In this document: one piece after another, positions 13,035 to 23,362 of the stretch
Layout of the letters: every line of letters begins with the position of its first letter
How positions within the stretch are numbered: position 1 is the stretch's first letter
Source of the DNA: Haliclystus octoradiatus
Lineage: Eukaryota; Cnidaria; Staurozoa; Stauromedusae; Haliclystidae
DNA: 64,000 nt
Assembly (NCBI GenBank): GCA_916610825.1
Contig: OU744450.1
Span: forward strand, 17,972,814-18,036,813
Direction of reading: 5' to 3'
The notes under the pieces: model-generated
Databases searched by the model: none
Seen by the model: only the letters and a program-made list of their open reading frames with translations
What the model was told of the DNA's origin: nothing
Program-made: the position numbers and the translations under genes

Positions 13035-13867
13035 TTGTTAGCACTACTAAGATTCTGGGGATGCTTGATTTCTGTTTTAAACGATTCCATTTCTAAACGT
13101 ATTTGCTCTTTCAGTTCCTGTACAAGCATCTCAGTTTGCATTTTATACCTTTTCTCCTGCATTGCTTCCCATTCTTTCTGTCTGTTTTCAAATGGATGCT
13201 GAAATTTATCTTCTTGCACTTTTGTAATTGACTGTGACGTATCTGCCTCACGTATGTGGTTTCTATGTTGGTTGTTCAAATATCGGTTTGTATATGACTT
13301 GAGAGTGGTTCTTTGTTCTTCCTCAATGCGAGCATGTAATATATTTTCACTTTCTTGTTCGCCTCGATTCTCTGTGGCTGTGTCTAGGCGATGGATAAAT
13401 CTACAACTATCTCCATACCTGCAATTTCCTTTTTCGCTCCACTTGCATATTAACCTTTCATCATGTACGAATCAGCATGTTGATTTGTTGCATTTACTTC
13501 TTGTAAGGAAATACCTGCAAATAACTGCGTGTCTGTACTTGCATCTATCAGCAAATCTGCATGACTGATTCTTTGCGAAGTATAGACATATTCTGTCATC
13601 TGATGCATTTCTTTTTTGTAATGTATCTGCCGTATCTGGGAATTGTCTTACTATTTGCTTTGGCTTGATTAGTTCAATTTCTAGTTTTATGTTTATATCA
13701 GTCATTTCTTGCACTTTCTGGTTCATCGTTTTGTTTTCCTCTGTAAGTGCTGATTTTTCAAGTATATTCTTTTCCACCAGATCTTGATACTGCTTTAATT
13801 CAGTTCTTATCTTTTCATTAGTCTTTTGATATTTATTTTTATTTTCTTGCAATTTTTTAATTTTCAC
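12980..13867 (-). pseudogene. LINE A ORF1 with three CCCH zinc fingers, one premature stop
   Basis: A 296-codon frame (Met at 13867, stop ending at 12980) is interrupted only by TGA at 13472-13474, where an Arg codon (CGA) would fit. The N-terminal third is Lys/Gln/Glu-rich and predicted coiled coil. Then come finger 1 (CLYFAKNQSCRFADRCKYRH, CX8CX5CX3H), finger 2 (starting CRYFLTRSKC, spanning the stop) and finger 3 (CKWSEKGNCRYGDSCRFIH, CX7CX5CX3H). A Gln/Glu-rich helical C-terminus follows. CCCH fingers usually bind RNA, so an RNA-binding ORF1p is inferred. Many LINE ORF1 proteins instead have RRM or CCHC knuckles, so this architecture is notable. Confidence 0.75.
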
Positions 13868-13870
13868 ACT

Positions 13871-14510
13871 TTTGGTTCTATTTCACACACAAGTGATTTC
13901 ACCACTTTTCAGATTTTGGTTTTTCACTTTCTCGACTTTATATGTCTCTCACACTGAAACGAGCGATACAATTCACTATTTAACTTAGTATGTCTCTAGG
14001 TTGACCTTAGTGTGATTTCATCACTTTTCAGATTTTTAAAAAAGCATATTTTTCACTTCTGGAACTTGTAGGTCTCTCAGAATAGAACAAGACGTGCAAA
14101 CCAATTAATATCATTAACTATAATTCTTAGATATATGTCGAATATAATTCAAAAGTTTTTATGGAGGTACATCATGTTTTTATTCAGATTCAGCCATTCA
14201 AGTTGATTTGGGGAGGGGGGTATTTAGGATTTTTCAAAATACCGTGCTCAAATTTGTAGGTCTCTCAAATGAGAACAAGTTGTGCCGATGACCTGATATC
14301 ACTCTGTATGGTTCTTAGATGTATATCGGATAAATTGAAAAGTATTTTATGAGTATATATCATGCATTTATTCCGATACAGCCATGTAAGTTGATGTAAG
14401 GGGTATGGGTATTATTGGGTTTTCAAAATGCCGATTTTCCATTTTCTCCAACCTGTATGTCTCTCAAATGAGAAACGAGACGTGCACGTCTCCACATATG
14501 ACTAGATATA
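13871..14510 (-). repeat. Left inverted array of ~190-200 bp repeat units
   Basis: Reverse complements of the units at 15985-18395. Shared blocks include GTGTGAGAGACATATAAA, GAGAAAGTGAAAAACC, CTGAAAAGTGGTGAAATCAC and AAATAGTGAATTGTAT. About four units are visible, marked by the recurrent (G)TCTCTCA at about 13950, 14071, 14259 and 14457. The inner units have diverged into a second type with CTTAGATATATGTCG-like blocks. Confidence 0.75.
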
Positions 14511-15984
14511 GTTCAAAGAAATGTATCAAAATTGTATGTAGTATAGAGGTTGTATAGAGATAAAAAAATCAGTTGTTGTTGGTTTAAAAGCCGGTTTAAC
14601 TATGATTTCTACATATAATTGTTGGGTCATTCATATACAAGCGTATTAATATTTCTTCCGGATATACACGAAGGTACATAATGGTTAATATACAAGAAGA
14701 TGGCAATTCGTGATAGTTCGATACGTCACAAAGTCAAGTTGAATTATTGATGAGGAGTCATAAATACTTATGCAAATATGGGCTACTGGGTTGATACATA
14801 TGTAAAATTGATAGTGAATTAATACAAGAAGGTTCAATAATGCAATGTTTTATCAATACATGTACATTTGTAAAATATAGAATTAGTATGCTTGTAATTC
14901 CATGTATATAATATTGATTGATTGATAAGAGGAACGATACCAATGAACTCCTGTATATCTTATAATTTTGAAAAGATCACACAGAATCATGAAAACGAGT
15001 ATAAGAGTATGCCATCCAGTTTAATTGAAAATACAATAATAATTAAAGAATCAACATGCCAGAAATGGATGAACAAACGAAAGATCGGTTTCGGACCCTA
15101 CTCCCAATGACAATTAAACGCCAAAAATATATTCGGATAATGGGTCAGATTTACAACAATTTTACGAACCACAGAAATTTGTCTAGAAACAGCATGGAGA
15201 TCAAAATAGGATACATGCCAGCCAGGCTCAGCAATAGGGCTAGATTACCAGTTAATTTTAGGGAGTTGGGTACCATGCAGCAATTCGATCGATTTTCGAA
15301 TGCAAGTGCATGCGATCTGCCATAGATCCCTCGCCACATGAACTAATCCAAATGACCTGGTAACATTATACATAGCCCTAGTTACATATACCTTTCATGT
15401 TTGCTGTTTTGCGCTCAGCATTTTTCCAAAAGCGATCGGAGTACAAGTTATTTGTATGACATCCTGTGATCGGATCTACCATATTGAGGGAGTGGTTTAC
15501 AGTGTCGGGAGTAAACGGGGGTAACACATTTAACTTGCTAATTTGGTTGTAATCTCGCAATTGGTTTGTAAGCTCGAATGTATTTTGGTACCTGGAGCAA
15601 TGTTTGCCAGTATATCTCTACCAGCAACACCTACAGTTTGAAGTAGTAAGCATGATATGTTAAATGGCTCCAAGTATGTGTCATAACATGCTATGCGCAC
15701 CAAGTACAAATAATTTTTCTTAGAATTGCAATTGCAGACTCACTAAAAAAGGCCAGTTAAAGGTTACGATATTAATTAGAGGATTAAAATAAAAACATAA
15801 ACAATCTGCTTTAGGCCGTTGACTCACACTTTTTTAAAAAAACTTTTTTTTTTTTAAATCTCTATATACCCCCTTAAGTCAAGTTTAAGGGCTATATCTG
15901 ATATAAAAAATAAATATATTTCATGAAATCTATTTAATTTAATTTGATAACAATCCAAGAACTACATCTAGTCATGTCTAATGA
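14511..15984. other. Spacer between the inverted arrays, no recognised gene
   Basis: It contains short frames only, for example an 89-codon plus-strand frame at 15056-15325 that I cannot assign. A T/A-rich stretch at 15835-15860 precedes the right array. No transposase-like motif was seen. Confidence 0.35.
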
Positions 15985-16141
15985 TGTGCACTCCTCGTTC
16001 CGATTTGAGAGACCTACAAATTGGAGAAAGTGCAAAACCGGCTGTTACTAAATATAGACTTTATATTTTTTCATCTAGTTTTTCAAGTCTTTTCGATACT
16101 TGTCTGAGTAGGACGTACTGAGATAAATAGTGAATTGTAGA

Positions 16142-16750
16142 TCAATGCAATGCAATGCATACGGGAGATGACGTCATAATTTCCTCGTTTATATTACTTT
16201 TATCTAGGTTTTCGCACGATTGTGATGGAACGGTGATGTAATCTATATTAGTATTGTCGCTATTGTTCACAATGCTTCCATTTGAGACAATCGAATCATT
16301 TGTGCGGTCTAAAATGGCGTCAACACATGGCAATTGATCCCCTGATAGATCCGGTATGTAAATATTTGAATCAGCGGCGGCGAGAGAATTCAAAGGTAAT
16401 TGGAGAACACTCGGTGAATGTGTTTCATCTGCCCAAATGTCTGGTAAATCTTTTTCGATGACATTTTTATATTTTTTATCTCGGCTTATAATTCCATAAA
16501 AATACAAACATAAATCGGCTAAATCTCCTTTCTTTGAGTTTCTTGCTAGTTTCTTCCTTGCAATGCCCACGTTTTTATTCTCAGTTTCCAGAATGTTGAT
16601 ACATTTTTTCAAGGCTGTACTCATCAGGTTAAGCTTTTGTTGTGAAGGTTCGATAGCTGTAACCAACGCATCTTGAACAAAATTGACACTTGGAGAGGGT
16701 ACATCAAGTTGTTCTCCATAGCTTTCTGCTTGAATTGAAAAGTTGGACAT
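16142..16750 (-). CDS. Intact 202-aa ORF, probable ORF1 of LINE B in inverted orientation
   Basis: A Met start at 16750 and a TAA stop give an uninterrupted 202-codon frame starting MSNFSIQAESYGEQL. It has a predicted helical stretch (MSTALKKCINILETENKN), a Lys/Arg-rich patch (ARKKLARNSKKGD), a short aromatic block (DLCLYFYGI) and a polar, Ser/Asn-rich acidic C-terminal half. I recognise no named domain. Its upstream side (16751-16862) is AT-rich with GACGTCATG-like repeats near 16845-16865, possibly a LINE 5' UTR. Being inside the target-site duplication, it belongs to the insertion and not to the host array. An ORF1 role is inference. Confidence 0.5.
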   Translation of the reverse strand: MSNFSIQAESYGEQLDVPSPSVNFVQDALVTAIEPSQQKLNLMSTALKKCINILETENKNVGIARKKLARNSKKGDLADLCLYFYGIISRDKKYKNVIEKDLPDIWADETHSPSVLQLPLNSLAAADSNIYIPDLSGDQLPCVDAILDRTNDSIVSNGSIVNNSDNTNIDYITVPSQSCENLDKSNINEEIMTSSPVCIALH

Positions 16751-16869
16751 ATTGCATACGATTTTTAGAAAATTTATGTCAATTAAGCTAAAATAATGTT
16801 AAATAATTGCAATAAAGTCAGTCATAGACAGGAGCACGTCTACTCATGACGACATGACGACGTGACAAC

Positions 16870-17634
16870 AAACAAATTAATGATGATTCAAAAAGAGTTT
16901 CGACTTGGTTTGCTGCAAATTCTCTACTACTCAACACTAATAAAACAAAAATTATGGCTATTGGTCACAAAAAGTTAATTAACCGAACTCTGCCAACTTT
17001 GACAATTGACAAACAAAATATAGAGTATGTAAGTACAGCTAGAAACTTGGGCGTGGTCTTTGATAATGAAATGAGTTTCAAGAAGCACGTCGATAAAATC
17101 TTAAGAACTGCTTCCTACAGATTATCTGCAATATCAAAGATTCGCCCTTATATTCCAGCTGGGTTATTTAAAACACTTATAGAAACAAAAATTTTAAATC
17201 CTTGTCTCTACGCTATCGAAGTCTGGGCCTCATGCAACAAAATACAGCTTAGAAGGGTCCAGATAGGAATACAGAATTGGGCGGCAAAATTGATATGTGG
17301 AAAGCGAAAGTTTGATAGAATGGAAGACGCACTTGAACGACTGGGATGGCTCTCTATCAGCCACATGTCACATCTCCGTACTGCATGTACAGCCCATCAA
17401 TCTAAATCAGGAATATATGGTTCAGAATTAAAGACTTTATTTAATAAAAGTAACCACAAATATATTACAAGAAAAAACATGTACATTCTCCCGCGCGTCC
17501 ATACTGACCGTGGTAAACGATCATTCAGCTTTCGAGGTGCACAATCACTAAATAAATATTACAAATACGATTCATACAATATAATTAAATATAAACAAGA
17601 AATTAAAAATACACTATATTCTCAATCAAACTAA
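16870..17634 (+). pseudogene. LINE B ORF2 C-terminal part (5'-truncated)
   Basis: The frame is open from about 16870 through TAA at 17632-17634. It starts inside the RT thumb region (WFAANSLLLNTNKTK), then YVSTARNLGVVFDNEMSF, LYAIEVWASC, WAAKLICGKRKFD and RGKRSFSFRGAQSLN. These are the usual post-catalytic motifs of CR1/L2/Jockey-type elements. The Met at 16954 is internal, not a true start. The same order of motifs is seen in the decayed copy at 37.4-39.7 kb on the minus strand, and both share a TTCTA tail. Confidence 0.85.
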
Positions 17635-18395
17635 TTATTAGACGACGATGACGCCGTCAGACATCAAGAAACGACTGCTTAACAATAATGCCTTATATAA
17701 AACATACATGTAATCAAATAGAACAAAAAGCAAAAATCATGTATCATAGTTGTTTATATGTCTTTAAATAAACTATTTCTATTCTATTTCTATTCTATTC
17801 TAATAGTGAATTGTATCTCTCCTTTTAGTGTGAGAGACATATAAAATCGAGAAAGTGAAAAACCGGCATTTTTCCAAATCTGGAAAGTGGTGAATTCACA
17901 CTCGGGTCAACCTAGATGGCTGTTACTAAATATAGACTTCATATTTTTCCATCTAGTTCTTTTAAATCTATTCGATACATGTCTGAGTATGACATACTAA
18001 GACATTAAGTGAATTGTATTGCTCGTTTCAGTGTGAGAGACATTTCAAGTCGAGAAAATGAAAAACCGGCTTTTTCAAAATCGGAAAAGTAGTGAAATCA
18101 CATTTAGGTAAACCTAGATGACTGTTACTGAATATTTACTTAATATTTTCTCATTTAGTCTTTTTATATCACTACGATTCATGTCTGAGTGTAACATACT
18201 AAGTTAAATAGTGAATTGTATATCTCGAATTTAGTGTGAGAGACAATATGGTTGAGTGAGGGAAAAACCGGCTTTTTTCAAAATCTGAAAAGTGGTGAAA
18301 TCACACTTTAGGTTATATTTTTTCATCTAGTTTTTTCAAATCACTACGATACATGTCTGAGTATAACATACTATGTTAAATAGTGAATTGTTAAA

Positions 18396-18778
18396 AGCTT
18401 GAGAATGAGGTACTTCTTAACATGAAACGATATTTATTTTATTATCTGTACATAAAATAAGTTAAATTAATAATACATTGATAATCACGGTCGCGACTTG
18501 ATTTGCTGTAATCAAATATTCACGAGTCCTGTGAAAATGAATTCCTGCCTAAATGATGATAATAATGATTATAATAATTGCCACGGCAAACTATGTTAAA
18601 AACAGGTCGCACACATATACCTAAATAAAAAATCGTGACATCAATCTTTCACATCGAAGGGTGATTTTCGTTTTTCGAATGATGTTTAACGCATTTATAT
18701 TAATAATCAAAGGTGTGTGCACGATTTTACGTTGTTAAAGATGTTGCGTGTCTATTTTATATTTTTTAAACAATGTGT
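18396..18778. other. No gene seen between array and right TIR
   Basis: AT-rich single-copy-looking sequence within the composite. I see no open frame or repeat that I can name. Confidence 0.35.
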
Positions 18779-18923
18779 GACAGCTTGATTTTTAATATCA
18801 AGAATGTTTTGTTACGTTTTCAACATGTTGCAGCGTTTTATTTTTTAATGTGCCGTGACAGTTGTGGGCCACCGTATGGGCCACCGTACCTCATAACCCA
18901 GTTGAAATATACGCCGTACTTTC
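18779..18923 (-). repeat. Right terminal inverted repeat of the composite
   Basis: The reverse complement matches 9209-9492 block by block and ends in CGCCGTACTTTC at 18912-18923. GGGCCACCGTA is duplicated here (18866 and 18878), which the left arm lacks. No convincing target-site duplication was found at either outer edge. Confidence 0.8.
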
Positions 18924-20277
18924 GTCAGCCGTGCTAGAATTTCTTGTTGTTTCCTGCTTGTTGCTAAATAAGTGTGGCTAGTAAACGTATCAGAACAATA
19001 GCGGTGGTTTAGTATTACATATCAGGTTTTGAATTAACCATGTTGTGATCATATTTGGGTATTCTTTGCAATTTTATTTTATTTCTATCGAAAGGCAATA
19101 ATCTATATATATTTATATTATAGATATTCTTTTTGACAACTTCAAATACGAAAAGTATATTGAACTAGCAATGAGTTACCCACGTTGCTGTGTTTGAGGG
19201 CCGAATTTGGAAGATTCAAGGAGAGATCCCTCGCGAACAATAGCCGTGATGAAGTATGGCGTATAACCTAGGGGTTAAGTACATCCTTAAGTTTCCTGGA
19301 AACGATAGTTTCGAAAACAGTTTTGTCTCATGATCTGAGCAAATATGAAATGACGAAGGGTGGGACGACATTAACCATTGGTTTAAAATACCCACGTGAT
19401 ATTGATACTTCTTTCAATATCCAATTGCATTTTAAGCCAGTTCCAAAGCAACCAAATAAATTGTTTCACTCTTTTTGGAAAAGTTACTTCCAAGCACTAG
19501 CGGTGTTTACGAGCGAACATTTTTATTGAAACAATTCATTGAACTTTGTCAAAGAGTAATATAGCCAAACAGTGAGTAAGATTCATGATTAATTATTCAT
19601 TCATGTTTTAATTGTTGATGGACTTGTATTTGTATCATGTGAGACTATTCCTGTAAAGTTTTGAGTTCAGTTATCGTTGAAAACTAGATTTAGCCATCAT
19701 AATCCAGGTATAAATATTATACGGCGGAGCACCCGCTTAAGAGCAATTCGGATAAGTGAAATCACCCCTCTTATGCAACCTGGCTTTAAAACTCTATATT
19801 ATGTAGTAAAGTGTAGTAAACAATTTTGGATAAGTGCAAATTCGAATAGCTAAAATTCTTACAACAGGGTCTTACAACAGTCCTCGTGCAGTAAATATAA
19901 ATACAAACACGGCAAGTGTACTGTAACCCCATAGTCTACTACTGATAATTATATAAAAAAAATGTATTAATCTATATTTTGATGAGGACAGCGGTTTAAT
20001 CTTCTATGATATTGATATAATCTCATTCACAGTATACTAGTATAGAGTAGATACCATTGTCGCAAACCGTATATGTAGTAATACATTTTAAAGTAATTGG
20101 ACACGAGCGAGTTCATTGGCAAAGCAGGTAAAGCGAAAACAAAACTGATTGACCTATGTAACCATTTATCCTTTAATTATTTAAAATATTATTAATGCAA
20201 TTTTAATTGTAATAACCATGTCTATATCATAAAAAGTTATATTTCGAAATGAGATGCAAATATATGACACATGTAAC
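18924..20277. other. Intergenic, no recognised gene
   Basis: Only short frames, such as 68 codons at 19323-19529, without family resemblance or splice partners. The last seven bases (ATGTAAC, 20271-20277) are the target-site duplication of the next element. Confidence 0.4.
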
Positions 20278-21253
20278 CATAGATTATAGAATACAGGGAT
20301 TGGCAACTCTATTGCTCTCGGCCGTGCGGTCAGATTATGTTGAATTCGGCGCGAAACGAAGTCACGTGATCTTTACCCGACACAAGGATTGAACCGAGCA
20401 GTCAAAGCCTTATAATTTTCGTAACTTGCATACTATAATGTCCTACGTTGCTCAAATTCTTTTCTCACGTTTTATGCTTTGAAAATGTTAAATAGAGTTC
20501 ACTTTAAATGTCCATGTCAATTTAATTTAGGTTTAAACAAAAAAGCGAGTTTATATGGCCAATTTAATTCACCAGGTTTTGCGTTATATTTCATCAAAAT
20601 ATAGCTTTGATCACTTTTCCAATTTGAAAATTAATGTTCGTAACTTTGCAAAAGAAAATGTATGAGATTGAATTATTCTACAAATATATTCATAACTAAC
20701 AAATCAGAATCAAGCTGAAATGTTCACTGAAATATAGTTGCACTTCTAAATGACAAGAATACAGTTTACAGCTACCTTCATCTTCATCGATGGACAATTT
20801 TACATCAGTGTATTTTGATTGTGTGTGAAGGGCTACCGATACCGTTAAGCCACCTTTCGATTTGCAAATCCTTCAGCTATAGCACTGCGCAACGTTAACT
20901 TTTCTGTAGGCGCGCTCTTCTAAACTTCCCTCGATTGAGTTCGCCATTTTCTTCATCGCCTTCCACGTTTAATAAATTCGAAGTACCGAAAATCACTGCT
21001 ATTTAAGAGACCATCCATTTAAAATAATGAAATAATCAAGTGTACTTTTACTAGCCAGCTTAAAGATATGAACGATGAGACCGCGTTGTTGTAATGACAC
21101 TTGTGAAAATTTCACTTGAAAAAATTCTGTGTCGGGTGAAGATCACGTGTTTCCGGAAAATCTCAAACAAAAACATAATTCCTGCCCAGACCTTAGTTGC
21201 CAATATTTCCTGCCCAGACCTTAGTTGCCAATCCCTGTATTCTATAATCTATG
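20278..21253. mobile_element. 976-bp non-autonomous DNA transposon (MITE) with perfect 31-bp TIRs
   Basis: The left end begins CATAGATTATAGAATACAGG and continues GATTGGCAACT. The right end (21223-21253) is its exact reverse complement. ATGTAAC flanks both sides (20271-20277 and 21254-21260), a 7-bp or near-8-bp target-site duplication compatible with hAT-type insertion. The embedded CAGGGATTGGCAAC also resembles hAT termini. There is no transposase frame. A 28-bp block is duplicated just inside the right end (from about 21182). The last ~480 bp match 25423-25896. Confidence 0.88.
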
Positions 21254-21475
21254 ATGTAACAGAGGTGTACAGGCCTAGGAGCTGGAGTCAAATGGCAGTC
21301 AGGAGTAAGAGTCAGAGCCGGAGTTTAGAATACAATCCTGGTAATTTCTTAGTAAGCATTGCAAACTTAAAGTTTCGAATGACGAGCAGCCTTTGCTTTG
21401 TTTTGTTGTTTTGATTACAAGAAACGAGGCTAACCATCTGGAAAATGACGTCAGCGCCCACGTCAGGAAATAGTC

Positions 21476-21559
21476 TGTAAAGAGTCTTACGAGACGAGAA
21501 CTAATCAATGACAAAGTTGAGTTGAATCAAAACAAATGTCTCTTCATCTAAGAATAACA
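21476..21559 (-). repeat. LTR-identical 84-bp repeat (3' side of the Gypsy element)
   Basis: Starts TGTAAAGAGTCTTACGAG on the plus strand and is identical to 24977-25060. Identity over all 84 bases suggests a recent insertion or gene conversion. Confidence 0.85.
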
Positions 21560-21736
21560 AAAAACTAACCGGTGACCATTATCGCCGGGCAGCATGGTGC
21601 CCCTGGAAAGGTCTGGGAAGAGATTATAGATTAGCATAATTACAACATCCTTCCCGTTAACAAAACTAAGAATTATACCATTAAAATAAATTATAAAACT
21701 CAATAGTACAATTTATGCAGAATGTAATCATGTAAG

Positions 21737-23252
21737 CTAGCAGTAAGTAATTAGTCTTTTTGATTGTTTCACAATACGTCCACTTCTTGTAATAGTATCT
21801 CCACTTAAACTTTCTAAACGTGGAACAGTAATACTTGTATTAGCTGATGAATGTGATTCTTGCTGTTGATCTTTATTCGGAACTTCTGACATAGCAGTCT
21901 CTACAAATGGTGGCGGTACTCTTGACATCATCTCGCCGTCAAAAGGAGTTGATAGTATATCACTGCATTTTTTTCTGTAAACAATTCCAGATTCATCTTT
22001 CACGAAGTAGGAACGAGGTAACACTTCAGCTTTACGCCACTCTTTATCTCTTTTCCCTCGAATTCGAATGCGGTCGTCTGCAGCAAGTGCAGGAAGTTCA
22101 GTAGTATGTTGGTCATAACTGGCCTTTGCAGCTTCCTGGCGTTGACAGAGGGGTGTGATAACGTGTTGTGGTGATACAGCTTGTGGCAATAATAGTCGTT
22201 TGTGCTTTGGTGATGTAGTTCGTGTACGGCGTCCCATCAGCAACTGCACTGGGGAATACCCTTTATCTTGAAAAGGTGTATTACGATAAGCCACTAAGCT
22301 TTCAATTGGATCTTTTTTGTTCGCTTTTGATTTCTTCAAAATTCTCTTTTCAATTTGGATTGTTCATTCCGCAGCAACAGGGTATTCTGGCGAACTGGGC
22401 GTGTTTACAAAACCCCACAATGACGCAAATTCCTTGAACTCATGTGTAATGTTTAGCAAATCTCTAGTATTAGAAAATTGAGGTCCATTGTCAGATACTA
22501 CTTCTTCAGGTACACCAAATCTTGCAAACAGTTTTTTTTAATTATTTATCACACAAATCGCTGTTTGGTTCATTAAGATTTCCAACTCAAAATACTTTGA
22601 GTAAAAGTCTGTAACTAATATATACGGATAACCTTCCCATTCAAATAAATCCATACCCAAAACTTGCCAGGGTAAGAAAGGAATGTCTCTTGGCATTAAT
22701 GGTTCCTTTGGTTGACGATTTCTAAACGCTAAACATATAGGGCACGACCTGACAGTCTCTTTAATTTGACTATTCATTAATGGCCAAAAAACATACTCTC
22801 TAGCAAAACTTAGAATTTTCCCTTCACCCATGTGTGCACCGTGTATATCTTTTAAAAATATCACGGCGAAGGCTTGCTGGTACGACTACCCTATCTGACT
22901 TAAACAGTAGTCCATCTTCTACACTTAAACTTTCCTTGAAATTCCAGTATACTTCTGTTAGGTCTGTTACAGATGTTCTGCTGGAAGGCCAGCCATTCAA
23001 AACATAACCCATCACTTGCTGCATTGTTTGATCATCTGCAGTATATTGCTTGAATCGATGTAGGTTAGATGCTTCCATCCCTAATTGATCTATGAAATTA
23101 ATACCAATTATGTCATTGTCATTATTATCATCGTCATTACTAATATCATTTACTGGTGCACGGCTTAGACAATCTGATAAGGCTTGATCTTTTCCTGGGA
23201 TGTATTTCACCTTTAGGTCATAAGCAGTCAATCGCAACAACATCCGCTGCAA
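21737..23252 (-). pseudogene. Gypsy RNase H end and integrase, frameshifted
   Basis: At 22824-23252: the RNase H C-terminal signature YIPGKDQALSDCLSRAP. At 22538-22864: an integrase zinc-binding His/Cys motif (HGAHMGEGK ... SCPIC) and the first catalytic Asp region (VLGMDLFEWEG). At about 22340-22530, in another frame: VPEEVVSDNGPQFSN, the second catalytic Asp. At 21737-22339: the integrase C-terminal region (PIESLVAYRNTPFQDKGYSP), RIRIRGKRDKEW, and a Ser/Thr-rich tail. The shift near 22535 falls in a run of T. Another break separates the pieces at 22824-22864. Confidence 0.85.
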
Positions 23253-23362
23253 CCTAAGGGGGCTTCATTCAGTGGTTTAAAAAAAATGTTTTTCAAGGGT
23301 TTATGATCTGTTTCTACAAGTACTTCACTGCCATACAAGTACGAGTGAAATTTTTGGGTTCC

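Larger units (their letters stand above)
9684..13870 (-). mobile_element. Near full-length APE-type non-LTR retrotransposon (LINE A), decayed
   Basis: On the minus strand, from 13867 downward: ORF1 with coiled coil and CCCH fingers, then an apurinic-type endonuclease, reverse transcriptase, a post-RT helical region and a C-terminal Cys/His knuckle. The element ends in an ATT-rich tail at 9684-9776. It lies directly against the left inverted ~200-bp array, which it probably invaded. Several frameshifts and stops and a changed RT active site make it inactive. I cannot assign the clade with certainty. Confidence 0.85.
16140..17801 (+). mobile_element. LINE B insertion with 14-bp target-site duplication and internal inversion
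   Basis: AATAGTGAATTGTA occurs at 16126-16139 and again at 17802-17815. Removing 16140-17801 plus one copy restores an uninterrupted array unit. The plus-oriented right part encodes the RT C-terminal region and ends in a (TTCTA)n tail. The left part (16140-16860) carries an intact frame on the opposite strand. A head-to-head arrangement inside one duplication is what twin priming (5' inversion) produces; that the left part is the LINE's own 5' end is inference. Confidence 0.82.
15985..18395 (+). repeat. Right array of ~202-bp units, interrupted by a LINE
   Basis: The unit marker AGTGAATTGTA recurs at 16129 (before the insertion), then 17805, 18008, 18210 and 18382. Spacings are 203, 202 and 172, so the last unit has a deletion. 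Each unit contains GTGTGAGAGACA, a GAGAAAGTGAAAAACCGGC block, TGGTGAAATCACAC, TGTTACTAAATATAGACTT and ATACATGTCTGAGTA. Confidence 0.85.
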
